Source of the DNA: Hornefia butyriciproducens
GTDB taxonomy: Bacteria; Bacillota; Clostridia; Peptostreptococcales; Anaerovoracaceae
DNA length: 64,000 bases
Reading direction: 5' to 3'
Assembly (NCBI RefSeq): GCF_009695915.1
Contig: NZ_VUMZ01000002.1
Span: forward strand, 124,001 to 188,000
Shown: piece by piece, positions 16,879 through 25,179 of the stretch
How positions within the stretch are numbered: position 1 is the stretch's first letter
How the letters are laid out: every line of letters begins with the position of its first letter
Translations under genes and position numbers: made by a program
The notes under the pieces: model-generated
What the model saw: only the letters and a program-made list of their open reading frames with translations
Databases searched by the model: none
Told to the model about the DNA's origin: nothing

Positions 16879-17510
16879 AGATACTGGCGATATCCGATAT
16901 TGAGGAAGAATATCTGTGGGGGCATTTTGCGGCAGAAAGGCTGGAGGGTGTGGAACTTATTCTCTCCTGCGGTGATCTGGCTCCGGAATATCTGGAATTC
17001 CTGGTGACCATGACCAATGTGCCGCTGCTTTACGTACATGGAAATCATGACCAGAAATATGATTTCCGCCCGCCTCAGGGATGCGTGTGCATTGACGGAA
17101 GCACGGCATCCGTTCGGGGACTTCGCATTGCCGGACTGGGCGGGAGTATGCGCTATAAAGAAGGAACTCATATGTATACAGAGGAAGACATGTGCCGGAG
17201 GGTCCGGCGCCTGAACCGTCAGATCCGGCGGCAGGGAGGACTGGACGTTCTCGTGACCCATGCACCGGCGGCAGGATGGGGCGATCTGGAGGATCATGCA
17301 CATCTCGGATTCGGATGCTTCAATGATATTCTGGAAAAATGGCAGCCGGCACTGATGCTTCACGGACACGTTCACAGCAGTTACGCAAGGGGAATTCCGA
17401 CAGAGACGCAGCATGACTGCGGAACGAGAATTATCAATGCCTTCGGATATGCTGAGGTGACATGGACGCGAGGAAAGGAAGAGAAGAGGGAGGCGAAGGA
17501 GCGGAAATGA
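16875..17510 (+). CDS. Metallophosphoesterase family protein
   Basis: A 211-residue calcineurin-like phosphoesterase. Metal-binding motifs are ISDIEEE (a DxE in place of the usual DxH), CGDLAPEYL, HGNHDQ, THAPAAGWGD and HGHVHSSY. The altered first motif is typical of a subfamily rather than a lone mutation, as far as I can tell. The start overlaps the BMP-domain gene by four bases (ATGA) and the stop overlaps the alpha-galactosidase start by four, so translation of the three is coupled. The substrate is unknown; the tight link to the BMP-domain protein suggests a shared nucleotide or phosphodiester ligand. Confidence 0.85.
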   Translation: MKILAISDIEEEYLWGHFAAERLEGVELILSCGDLAPEYLEFLVTMTNVPLLYVHGNHDQKYDFRPPQGCVCIDGSTASVRGLRIAGLGGSMRYKEGTHMYTEEDMCRRVRRLNRQIRRQGGLDVLVTHAPAAGWGDLEDHAHLGFGCFNDILEKWQPALMLHGHVHSSYARGIPTETQHDCGTRIINAFGYAEVTWTRGKEEKREAKERK

Positions 17511-19810
17511 TTTTGTACGATGAGGAAAAAAGAATTTTTACGATTCATACTGACCATTCCACATATCAGATGATGGCGGATCATTACGGCTATCTGCTGC
17601 ATCTGTATTACGGCAACCGCACTGACGGACAGACGGATTACCTGCTGACATACCGGGACCGAGGGTTTTCCGGGAATCCGGGATGTGCCGGAAGGAACCG
17701 GACATATTCGCTGGATGCGCTGCCCCAGGAGTTCCCTTTTCAGGGCGGCGGCGATTTTAGGAGCACGCTTCTGTGTGTACGGGATTCAGCGGGAATTACA
17801 GGATGCGATCTGCGATACCGGGAGCATCGCGTTCGGAATGGGAAATACGGACTGACGGGTCTTCCGGCGGTGTACGCTGGGGAGAAGGACGATGCAGTCA
17901 CGCTGGAGATTGTTCTGGAGGATCGGCGGCTTGGACTGGAGGTGACGCTTCTGTACGGCGTGCTCCCGCACTGCGATATCATCACCCGCAGTGTGATTCT
18001 GCGGAACAAAGGAAAAGACGGATTTTTCTTCGACAAAGCGCAGACGGCGTGCCTTGACTTTGTTCACGGAGACTTTGATTTTACAGTGTTTCAGGGGAGG
18101 CATGCGATGGAGCGCATTCCCCGGAGACAGAGGTTGATCGGCGGAAATCAGGTTATCGGCAGCCGGCGCGGAGCGTCCTCCCATCAGTATAATCCTTTTG
18201 TGATTCTGTCGGAGCATGATGCCGGGGAGCACGCCGGGAGATGCTGGTCAATGCAGCTTGTATATAGCGGCGGCTTTGAAGCAGAAGCCGGACGGGATCA
18301 GTACGGGCAGACCAGGATGCAGATGGGAATGGGAGACGGCCAGCTGGATTATCCTCTTGGAGCCGGAGAGGAACTGACGCTTCCGGAGGTGATCATGAGC
18401 TTCAGCGGGAACGGGCTGGCCGGACTCAGTCAAAATCATCATCGATGCATTCAGCGCCACGTCATCCGCGGAAAGTACCGCGACTGCCCCAGGCCGGTGA
18501 TTCTGAACAGCTGGGAGGCGTCGTACTTTGATTTCACCGGGCGCACGGTCGTTGAACTCGCGCGGCAGGCCAAGTCCCTCGGAATCGATATGGTCGTGAT
18601 GGACGACGGCTGGTTCGGAGAACGCCGCGATGATCTGCGGGGGCTGGGAGACTGGTTCGCCAATGAAGAAAAGCTGGGCGGTACGCTGGGCGATTTAGTG
18701 AAACAGGTGAATGCGGAAGGTGTACGGTTCGGAATCTGGATGGAACCTGAGATGGTCAGCGAAGACAGCGAGCTGTATCGGGAGCATCCCGACTGGACGC
18801 TAGCGATTCCCGGCGCGGAACCGGTGCGGGGGCGGTATCAACTCGTTCTGGACTTTTCGCGCTCTGAGGTTCGGGAATATATTTTTCAGAGAATCTGTGA
18901 GGTGCTTGATCAGGGGAATATCGAGTATCTGAAATGGGACTGCAACCGGAATATCGTTGAGACATATTCGGACCCGGGAAAGCAGGTGCGGGAGCACAGA
19001 GGCATGTCTTCCGTGAGTCGCGGAAAGGTTCTTCACGAATATATTCTCGGCCTGTATGATGTACTGGAGAGACTTCATCAGCGCTTCCCGGAACTGTTGA
19101 TTGAAGGCTGCTGCGGAGGAGGGGGCCGTTTTGATGCGGGAATGCTCTATTATACGCCACAGATCTGGTGCAGCGACAACACAGATGCTGTAGATCGTCT
19201 GCTGATTCAGTACGGTACGAGCTTCGGTTATCCCGCAGCTGCGATAGGCGCTCATGTGTCTGCCTGTCCGAACGGGCAGACGGGTCGGACGGCACCGCTG
19301 GCAACCCGGGGTGCTGTGGCGATGGCAGGAACCTTCGGATATGAATTGGATCCCGCGAAACTCTCGGAGGAGGAACGGCAGGAGATCAGGCGGCAGATGA
19401 CCGTATATCGGGAAATGAGACGACTGGTACAGGAGGGATTGTATTTTCGTCTGTCAGATCATCTGAACTGTGATGGATCGGCCGGACCGCGCACTGACGA
19501 GTTCGTCGCGTGGGAATTTGCGGAGGAATCCGGTCGGCAGGCGGTTGTCACGGTGGTGACGACTGGGATTCACGGTAATATGCCGACGCAGTATGTGAGA
19601 CTGCGGGGGCTCACGCCGGGAGCTATGTACAAAGTGGAGCCGGAAGGCGAGTCGGAACTGTGGAGCGAGGCGCTGCGGCAGGTATACCCGGCAGAGGCGC
19701 TGATGGATATGGGACTTCCGCTTCCGGAGATGCAGGACGAGTATCAGAGCGTTATCTTCCGGCTTCTTCGTGAGGATGCGCATAGGGAGGGCAGGAAACA
19801 CCCTTTGTGA
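17507..19810 (+). CDS. Alpha-galactosidase, GH36
   Basis: Hydrolyses terminal alpha-galactosides such as melibiose and raffinose. The 767-residue protein has normal GH36 length with an N-terminal beta-sandwich, the barrel motif MDDGWFG, the nucleophile in YLKWDCNRN (Asp about 478) and the acid/base region CSDNTDAVDRL (Asp about 557), then a C-terminal beta domain. There is no signal peptide, so the enzyme is intracellular. ATG 17507 follows GAAGGAG and overlaps the previous stop; the frame extends a few codons upstream without a better site. It shares an operon with the BMP and phosphoesterase genes and faces the LacI-controlled sugar importer. Confidence 0.95.
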   Translation: MILYDEEKRIFTIHTDHSTYQMMADHYGYLLHLYYGNRTDGQTDYLLTYRDRGFSGNPGCAGRNRTYSLDALPQEFPFQGGGDFRSTLLCVRDSAGITGCDLRYREHRVRNGKYGLTGLPAVYAGEKDDAVTLEIVLEDRRLGLEVTLLYGVLPHCDIITRSVILRNKGKDGFFFDKAQTACLDFVHGDFDFTVFQGRHAMERIPRRQRLIGGNQVIGSRRGASSHQYNPFVILSEHDAGEHAGRCWSMQLVYSGGFEAEAGRDQYGQTRMQMGMGDGQLDYPLGAGEELTLPEVIMSFSGNGLAGLSQNHHRCIQRHVIRGKYRDCPRPVILNSWEASYFDFTGRTVVELARQAKSLGIDMVVMDDGWFGERRDDLRGLGDWFANEEKLGGTLGDLVKQVNAEGVRFGIWMEPEMVSEDSELYREHPDWTLAIPGAEPVRGRYQLVLDFSRSEVREYIFQRICEVLDQGNIEYLKWDCNRNIVETYSDPGKQVREHRGMSSVSRGKVLHEYILGLYDVLERLHQRFPELLIEGCCGGGGRFDAGMLYYTPQIWCSDNTDAVDRLLIQYGTSFGYPAAAIGAHVSACPNGQTGRTAPLATRGAVAMAGTFGYELDPAKLSEEERQEIRRQMTVYREMRRLVQEGLYFRLSDHLNCDGSAGPRTDEFVAWEFAEESGRQAVVTVVTTGIHGNMPTQYVRLRGLTPGAMYKVEPEGESELWSEALRQVYPAEALMDMGLPLPEMQDEYQSVIFRLLREDAHREGRKHPL

Positions 19811-19813
19811 GAG

Positions 19814-19838
19814 AATGCGCATCGGAAGGATGCGCATT
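19814..19838. terminator. Hairpin between convergent alpha-galactosidase and lacI genes
   Basis: AATGCGCATC-GGAAG-GATGCGCATT, a perfect 10-bp stem four bases after the alpha-galactosidase stop. No T-tract on either side, so a role as terminator is only likely by position. A third GATGCGCAT lies at about 19775 inside the gene. Confidence 0.45.
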
Positions 19839-19889
19839 GAAAGAATAGGCAGAGCCTTTTGCGGGAGGTCACAAAGGCAGTCCGACGCG

Positions 19890-20975
19890 TCACGGACGGC
19901 TGGTGCCGCGCGGCATCAGGATGGGCGGAATGATTCTGTGTTCGGGTTTCAGCGAAAAAGAGTCTCCGCCGTTTACCGCATTTTCCGTGTTCCCTGCGGA
20001 ATCGGCTTCCCGTGCGGATGCACCCGTTGCGTATTCGGAGATCTGTCTGACGAGAAGTTCCATAGCGGATTCTACGAGCTTATCCGTCTGCTGCGCTACC
20101 GTACTGATCGGAACGACCGCCTGCCTCGCGGCGGGGGAACCGTCGAATCCGATGATCTTGAATTCGTCGGGAAGATGACCGTACTTTCGGAGAATGTGAT
20201 TCAGCACGATACCGGCGGTTGTGTCGTTGCTGCAGAAGATTCCTTTTCGCTTTCCGGGATATGAAGCGATGATGTCTTCGACAATGGTTTCAACCTTCGT
20301 CTGAAGGTCATCGTAGCTGTTGCCGAGCGTATAGGGAAGGATTCTGCAGTCCATACCGTGCCGCTCGCATACGTCGGTGAAGCCGGTGATGCGGGCGCTG
20401 GCGGGAACCTGCGGATCATAATCCTGGGAATTGATGTGAAGACAGATGTCGCAGCGGCACTGGTACAGAAGTTCTGTCGCCTGAACGGCCCCGGAATAAT
20501 TATCGGTATTGACGCTGCTGATATAGCGGTCCTCCCGTTCGACGGCGACGACGGGAATGCCGTAGGATGCCAGCTCGATGGAAGGAATCGTATGGCTGAG
20601 AACAATGAGTCCCTCTACTTTGTAGGATAGGAGTTCGCTGATGTAGCGGCGTTCCGTTTCCTCGTGACTGCTTCCGCTGAAGACGATGAATTTGTACCCG
20701 TATTTTTCATAGGTGTTCAGGAAGAGGTTCAGAAGCTCTGCGTAAAAACCCAGGTAAAGATTCGGCACGATCAGCCCGATGAATTCCGTCTGACCGTTGG
20801 CGAGTATCCGGGCAACCTTGTTGCTTTTGTAATCCAGCACGTCAAGCGCGTCCCGGATCTGTTTCCTGTGATCGGGAGTAACCGATTCGGGACGATTAAA
20901 AAATCTTGATATTGTTGTCTTCGAGAAGCCTGTATAACGTGCTATGTCCTGGTAGGTCACGTTTCGTTTCGCCAT
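19890..20975 (-). CDS. LacI family transcriptional regulator of the sugar operon
   Basis: A 361-residue repressor. The N-terminal helix-turn-helix (VTYQDIARYTGFSKTTISRF) and hinge (YKSNKVARILANG) are followed by a periplasmic-binding-like effector domain (IGLIVPNLYLGFYAELL, FCSNDTTAGIVL, IIGFDGSP). The effector domain carries a Ser/Glu-rich stretch near residue 335. I use ATG 20975, which has AAGGCGGTGA upstream; a GTG 15 bases earlier would overlap that site. It is divergent from the ABC sugar operon, and three CCGGTT-centred sites lie between them. The inducer is presumably a sucrose- or raffinose-type sugar, judging from the neighbouring glycosidases. Confidence 0.92.
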   Translation of the reverse strand: MAKRNVTYQDIARYTGFSKTTISRFFNRPESVTPDHRKQIRDALDVLDYKSNKVARILANGQTEFIGLIVPNLYLGFYAELLNLFLNTYEKYGYKFIVFSGSSHEETERRYISELLSYKVEGLIVLSHTIPSIELASYGIPVVAVEREDRYISSVNTDNYSGAVQATELLYQCRCDICLHINSQDYDPQVPASARITGFTDVCERHGMDCRILPYTLGNSYDDLQTKVETIVEDIIASYPGKRKGIFCSNDTTAGIVLNHILRKYGHLPDEFKIIGFDGSPAARQAVVPISTVAQQTDKLVESAMELLVRQISEYATGASAREADSAGNTENAVNGGDSFSLKPEHRIIPPILMPRGTSRP

Positions 20976-21019
20976 GGGATATACAGTCACCGCCTTTCAC
21001 ACTGTTCTTGTCTAAAGCG

Positions 21020-21048
21020 ATTATAAAACAGTTTTTTTCCGGTTGCAA
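21020..21048 (-). promoter_or_regulatory. Promoter of lacI-type regulator
   Basis: On the minus strand TTGCAA (21048-21043), 17 bases, TATAAT (21025-21020). An operator sits just upstream at 21055-21070 and a CCGGTT half-site overlaps the -35 region. Confidence 0.75.
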
Positions 21049-21054
21049 TAGTGA

Positions 21055-21070
21055 AAGTAATCGGTTACTT
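21055..21070. promoter_or_regulatory. LacI-type operator O1
   Basis: AAGTAATCGGTTACTT, a 16-bp palindrome with one mismatched pair, located upstream of the lacI -35. Confidence 0.75.
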
Positions 21071-21159
21071 GAATTTTTATTCTGTGCAAAAAAGGGAGAA
21101 TGTGGAAGAATCGAGAGGAACTGGTTAGATTTGTTAGAAATTAGACAATATTAGAAACA

Positions 21160-21167
21160 AACCGGTT
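21160..21167. promoter_or_regulatory. LacI-type operator O2 overlapping the -35 box
   Basis: Perfect core palindrome AACCGGTT whose last bases are part of the TTGACA -35. Its flanks are less symmetrical than in O1 and O3. Confidence 0.6.
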
Positions 21168-21194
21168 GACAGAGAATTACAAACAATGTAAAAT
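21166..21194 (+). promoter_or_regulatory. Promoter of the ABC sugar operon
   Basis: TTGACA (21166-21171), 17-base spacer, TAAAAT (21189-21194), flanked by operators on both sides. The leader is about 187 bases and contains a 7-bp pair TTCAGAC/GTCTGAA around GCGCATGCGC. Confidence 0.85.
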
Positions 21195-21203
21195 TATTGT
21201 AAA

Positions 21204-21219
21204 AAATAACCGGTTACTT
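21204..21219. promoter_or_regulatory. LacI-type operator O3 at the transcription start
   Basis: AAATAACCGGTTACTT, nearly perfect palindrome around CCGG, 48 bases from O2 centre to centre. Binding would block initiation at the sugar-operon promoter. Confidence 0.8.
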
Positions 21220-21387
21220 TGTTAGGGATTCAGACACACAGCGCATGCGCTACGGCACCGGGGGTATGCATCCCGCACAGTCTGAAAACGATGCTCCGGC
21301 ATCAGGGAAATGCACCCCGACAGGCACATCTGCGGAAGGACGCGTGCCGTGAATATGGATCCCGGGAAAGAACATGGAGGTAGCAGA

Positions 21388-22689
21388 GTGAAGAAAAGAA
21401 TTCAAAAGCTGATTGCTCTGACTGTGATTGCGGCGATGTCAGGTTTCCTTCTGACAGGCTGCGGAACCTCATCTGATACGGATTCCCAGACTTCGGGAAG
21501 CAGCAGCGGAATTACGATTTTCAATTCCAAGATGGAAATTCAGGATCAGATGCTCGAAATGGCAAAGAGATACGAGAAGGAGACGGGCGTGAAGGTGGAG
21601 GTCTATTACTCCAGCGACACGGTCTCGGCTCACCTGGCTACAAAGTATGCGTCCAACAATCCCTATACCATCTCGATGGTCGACGCCAAGGATGTTTATT
21701 CACTGGCGAAGGAGCACGCGGTAGATCTCAGTGATCAGAAATGGGTCAGGGACACCGACTATGAGATCAGTATCGACGGCAAAGTCTACGGTTTTCCGGT
21801 TTGCGTAGAGGCCAGAGGTCTGATCTATAACGCCGATGCGATTGAAAAGATCACGAAAGAGAAATTTAACCCATCCGATTATTCCACACTGACAGAATTC
21901 AAGGGGCTTCTTGCGAAGCTGAGAAAGGGCGGAATGAAGCATCCGACCGGCATCATGAAGGAAGACTGGTCCCTGGCGGCGCATTACCTGGCGCAGGTCT
22001 ATGAAGAGAGAAAGAATCCCGACGCCTTTGTCCGGGGACTGAGCAGCGGCTCCATCGATCTCAGCAAAGACAAAAAATTCAATGCGCTGATGGACACGTT
22101 TGATGTTCTGATGGCAAACAATTATTCCAAGGACAGCGCGATCTCCGCAGAACGTGAGGTTTCCGAGCAGAAACTTGCAGAGGGGGAAATCGCATTCATG
22201 TTCGGCGGCAACTGGGACTGGTCCGTGCTCAGCGCATATGATTACAGCAAGAACATGGGGATTATGCCGGTTCCGCAGAATATCGACGATGGAATGAACA
22301 AAGAATTAGTGGGCGGCGGCTCCAAATTCTTTTTCATCGATTCCTCGAAGCACACCTCGGACAGGCAGAGGAAAGAGGCGAAGGCCTTCCTCAACTGGCT
22401 GGTGTATAACAACGAAGGACAGAAGTTCATCGTAGACGACTGCGCGCTTGTTCCCGCGTACAAAAATATTCGCCTGCAGGTGAAGGATCCGCTGGGCCGG
22501 TCCGTCAAGAAGTATGCGGATGCCGGGAAGCTTATTCCTAACTACAATTACCTGCCGGACGATCATTACGCGATTCTGGGCGCAGCCTTCCAGAAATATC
22601 TGGCCGGCATGGATACCCGCAAGGGGTTCGCGAAGGCGGTAACCACTTACTGGAAGACTAAGACGTTAACGAAACATGAGGACGAATGA
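21388..22689 (+). CDS. Sugar ABC transporter substrate-binding lipoprotein
   Basis: Extracellular sugar-binding component of family 1 (433 residues). A type II signal peptide is clear: VKKRIQKLIAL, a hydrophobic core, and the lipobox LLTGC with the lipidated Cys near residue 22, followed by a Ser/Thr/Asp linker. The mature region has the family-1 pattern (ITIFNSKMEIQDQMLEMA, WLVYNNEGQKFI). I choose GTG 21388 because GGAGG stands eight bases upstream and because this gives a proper signal peptide; an earlier ATG would add a charged prefix. It is the first gene of a six-gene operon with two permeases, a YesL-like protein, GH32 and the ATPase. Confidence 0.92.
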   Translation: MKKRIQKLIALTVIAAMSGFLLTGCGTSSDTDSQTSGSSSGITIFNSKMEIQDQMLEMAKRYEKETGVKVEVYYSSDTVSAHLATKYASNNPYTISMVDAKDVYSLAKEHAVDLSDQKWVRDTDYEISIDGKVYGFPVCVEARGLIYNADAIEKITKEKFNPSDYSTLTEFKGLLAKLRKGGMKHPTGIMKEDWSLAAHYLAQVYEERKNPDAFVRGLSSGSIDLSKDKKFNALMDTFDVLMANNYSKDSAISAEREVSEQKLAEGEIAFMFGGNWDWSVLSAYDYSKNMGIMPVPQNIDDGMNKELVGGGSKFFFIDSSKHTSDRQRKEAKAFLNWLVYNNEGQKFIVDDCALVPAYKNIRLQVKDPLGRSVKKYADAGKLIPNYNYLPDDHYAILGAAFQKYLAGMDTRKGFAKAVTTYWKTKTLTKHEDE

Positions 22690-22712
22690 GGGATTCGTAA
22701 GGAGAACATCTA

Positions 22713-23591
22713 ATGGAAAGAAACACGATGTCATATAAGACAAAACAGTTCCTGATGTTTGCCGGTCCGGCTCTGATCCTTTTTTCAATGGTGATCATTA
22801 TTCCATTCGTATATGGACTATATCTGACCTTCACCAGCTGGGACGGAGTCTCTGTAAGCAAACCTTTCGTGGGATTTGCGAACTATATTTCGGCATTCAA
22901 GGACTACTATTACTGGGCGGCGATCGGAAGGACACTGATCTATTCCGCGTTTGCCGTCATACTCATCAATGTGGTGGCCTTTCTGCTGGCGTATCTTGTG
23001 ACCAGCGGAGTCAAAGGTCAGAATTTCTTCCGGGCGGGATTCTTCATTCCGAATCTCATCGGAGGAATCGTTCTGGGATATGTATGGAAATTCGTATTCA
23101 ACCGTGCTTTTGTCGCACTGGGAGAGGCCATCGCGGCGGGAACCGTCCCGTCTCTTCTGTCAACGCCCTCCGGTGCGCTGTTCTGCCTGGTACTGGTATC
23201 GGTATGGCAGTATGCGGGTTATATGATGCTGATTTATGTGGCGGGCTTCATGGGCGTTTCCGACAGTCTGAAGGAGGCGGCCATGATCGACGGATGTACG
23301 CCCTCGCAGGCTATGTGGAATGTGACGATCCCGCTGATGAGGACTTCCTTTGTAACATGTATATTCCTGAGCATTACCAGATGCTTCGTTGTATACGATG
23401 TCAACCTGTCGCTGACCAAGGGCGAACCGTTCAACTCTTCCGTTCTTGCCGCGATGCACGTATACAACAAAGCCTTTGTCTACAAAGATTATGGCACCGG
23501 CCAGGCAGAGGCGCTGATTCTGTTTGTAATCTGCGCGGTCATAGGAATTACCCAGGTCTATGTCGGTAAGAAGGGGGAGGTGCAGGCATAA
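22713..23591 (+). CDS. Sugar ABC transporter permease (MalF/UgpA type)
   Basis: A 292-residue inner-membrane permease with six predicted helices starting at LMFAGPALILFSMVIIIPFVYG (given as two parts: LMFAGPALILF, SMVIIIPFVYG). The cytoplasmic coupling motif is EAAMIDGCTPSQAMWNVTIPLM, seen as EAAMIDGC then NVTIPLM near residue 190. It pairs with the next permease, with which it overlaps by one base, and with the lipoprotein upstream. The likely substrate is a sucrose/raffinose-type oligosaccharide. Confidence 0.93.
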   Translation: MERNTMSYKTKQFLMFAGPALILFSMVIIIPFVYGLYLTFTSWDGVSVSKPFVGFANYISAFKDYYYWAAIGRTLIYSAFAVILINVVAFLLAYLVTSGVKGQNFFRAGFFIPNLIGGIVLGYVWKFVFNRAFVALGEAIAAGTVPSLLSTPSGALFCLVLVSVWQYAGYMMLIYVAGFMGVSDSLKEAAMIDGCTPSQAMWNVTIPLMRTSFVTCIFLSITRCFVVYDVNLSLTKGEPFNSSVLAAMHVYNKAFVYKDYGTGQAEALILFVICAVIGITQVYVGKKGEVQA

Positions 23592-24454
23592 TGAATGCGA
23601 GTGAACAGGCCGCAAGAAAAAAGAAGATTCAGCATGTGATCATGATCATCGTGCTGATTCTCGTATTCCTGCTCTTTATCGCGCCGTTTATTCTGGTACT
23701 GATTAACGTATTCAAGACCAAGGGCGATATCAATTCGGATCCGCTGGCGCTCATCGGCGCCCATGGATTCACACTCCGGAATTTCCCGGATGCGATGGCC
23801 AAGATGGATTTCTGGAACGTGTTCAGGAACTCCGCAGTCATCACCTTCTGTGCGACCGTGCTGACGATTCTGTTTTCGGCGATGGCGTCTTTTGTAATCG
23901 TTCGCAACGGAAGATGGAAGGCGTGTGCGATTCTGTTCGCAGCGATGATCGCGTCCATGGTCATCCCGTTCCAGGTGCTGATGGTACCGCTGGTATCCGT
24001 ATACGGCGGAATTTTCCATATCCTGAACAGCAGGATCACGCTGATTCTGATGCATACCGGATTTTCTGTTTCCATGGCGACGTTCATGTTCCATGGAGCG
24101 ATTAACACGAATATTCCCCTTGAACTGGAGGAGGCCGCTCTCATTGACGGCTGCTCCAGGTGGCAGACCTTCTGGAAAATCGTGTTCCCGCTGCTGAAGC
24201 CGACGGTGGCGACGGTGGCGATTATCGACGCGATGGCCTTCTGGAATGACTACCTCCTGCCAAGCCTGGTGCTGGGTGAAAAACAGCTGTACACCATTCC
24301 GATTGCGACACAGATGTTCTACGGGACGTATTCCACAGACATCGGTCTGGTGATGGCGGCGCTGCTGCTGGCAATGCTGCCGATTCTGATCCTGTATCTG
24401 TTCCTGCAGAAATATATCGTCGCAGGAGTTACGGCAGGCGCGGTCAAGGGCTGA
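23591..24454 (+). CDS. Sugar ABC transporter permease (MalG/UgpE type)
   Basis: Second permease (287 residues), with an N-terminal helix at about residues 14-36, the MalG-like NVFKTKGDI loop, and the coupling motif EEAALIDGCSRWQTF followed by KIVFPLLKP near residue 180. Translation is coupled to the preceding gene by a one-base overlap (TAATG). It forms the membrane heterodimer of the importer. Confidence 0.93.
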   Translation: MNASEQAARKKKIQHVIMIIVLILVFLLFIAPFILVLINVFKTKGDINSDPLALIGAHGFTLRNFPDAMAKMDFWNVFRNSAVITFCATVLTILFSAMASFVIVRNGRWKACAILFAAMIASMVIPFQVLMVPLVSVYGGIFHILNSRITLILMHTGFSVSMATFMFHGAINTNIPLELEEAALIDGCSRWQTFWKIVFPLLKPTVATVAIIDAMAFWNDYLLPSLVLGEKQLYTIPIATQMFYGTYSTDIGLVMAALLLAMLPILILYLFLQKYIVAGVTAGAVKG

Positions 24455-24475
24455 TAAACAGGAGCCGGAGAGAAT

Positions 24476-25132
24476 ATGGAGCGGTTTTTTGACACAAATA
24501 ATCCGATTATGCGTTTCCTGTCGCGGCTTGTGGATCTGGCGGTTCTGAATCTCCTGACGCTGGCGTGCGCTCTTCCGGTCGTAACGATGGGAGCGTCGCT
24601 GACTGCCATGAACTATGTGATGATTCATCAGGTGCGGAATGAGGAGACCTACATCACAAAGATGTTTTTCAGGTCTCTGAAGGACAACCTGCGGCAGGGA
24701 ATCGGGCTGGGCCTGATTTACGCCGGTTTCGCGGCGATGGCTGCGGTGGATCTGCTGGCGCTGCGGCGGTTTGATACAAAGGAAACAACGGCGCTGATGC
24801 TGTTTCTGACATTTGTATCAGTCTACGCGGTGGCGCTGGCGGCATACAGCTTCGGTCTGCTGGCGCGGTTTGAAAACACCGTCCGGGAAACGCTGAAAAA
24901 CGCGGCGCGGCTTTCAGTAGGGAATCTGCCCCGGACAATGGGGATGATTCTGGTATGGGTCGTGTGGGGCGCGGTACTGCTGTATCTGCATAAGGCGGCT
25001 CCTCTGGCCATTCTGCTGTACGGGGTCAGCCTTCCGGGATATCTTTGTACGCTGCTCTATGATCCGGTTTTTAAAAAAATGGAAGCAGGGATAAATCCCA
25101 AATCCGGGGCTGTCTCGAAGGAAGAGAAATAA
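24476..25132 (+). CDS. YesL family (DUF624) membrane protein
   Basis: A 218-residue membrane protein with the DUF624 N-terminus (FFDTNNPIMRFLSRLVDL) and four to five hydrophobic segments at about residues 20-43, 78-98, 104-124, 146-166 and 170-188. YesL-like proteins are usually encoded in sugar ABC operons of Firmicutes; their role is not established. It lies 21 bases after the permease gene with a GGAGCCGGAGAG site. Confidence 0.88.
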   Translation: MERFFDTNNPIMRFLSRLVDLAVLNLLTLACALPVVTMGASLTAMNYVMIHQVRNEETYITKMFFRSLKDNLRQGIGLGLIYAGFAAMAAVDLLALRRFDTKETTALMLFLTFVSVYAVALAAYSFGLLARFENTVRETLKNAARLSVGNLPRTMGMILVWVVWGAVLLYLHKAAPLAILLYGVSLPGYLCTLLYDPVFKKMEAGINPKSGAVSKEEK

Positions 25133-25179
25133 GCTGCGGAGAAGACTGCAGAACTGCAGCCATCTGAAGAGGTGACAAG

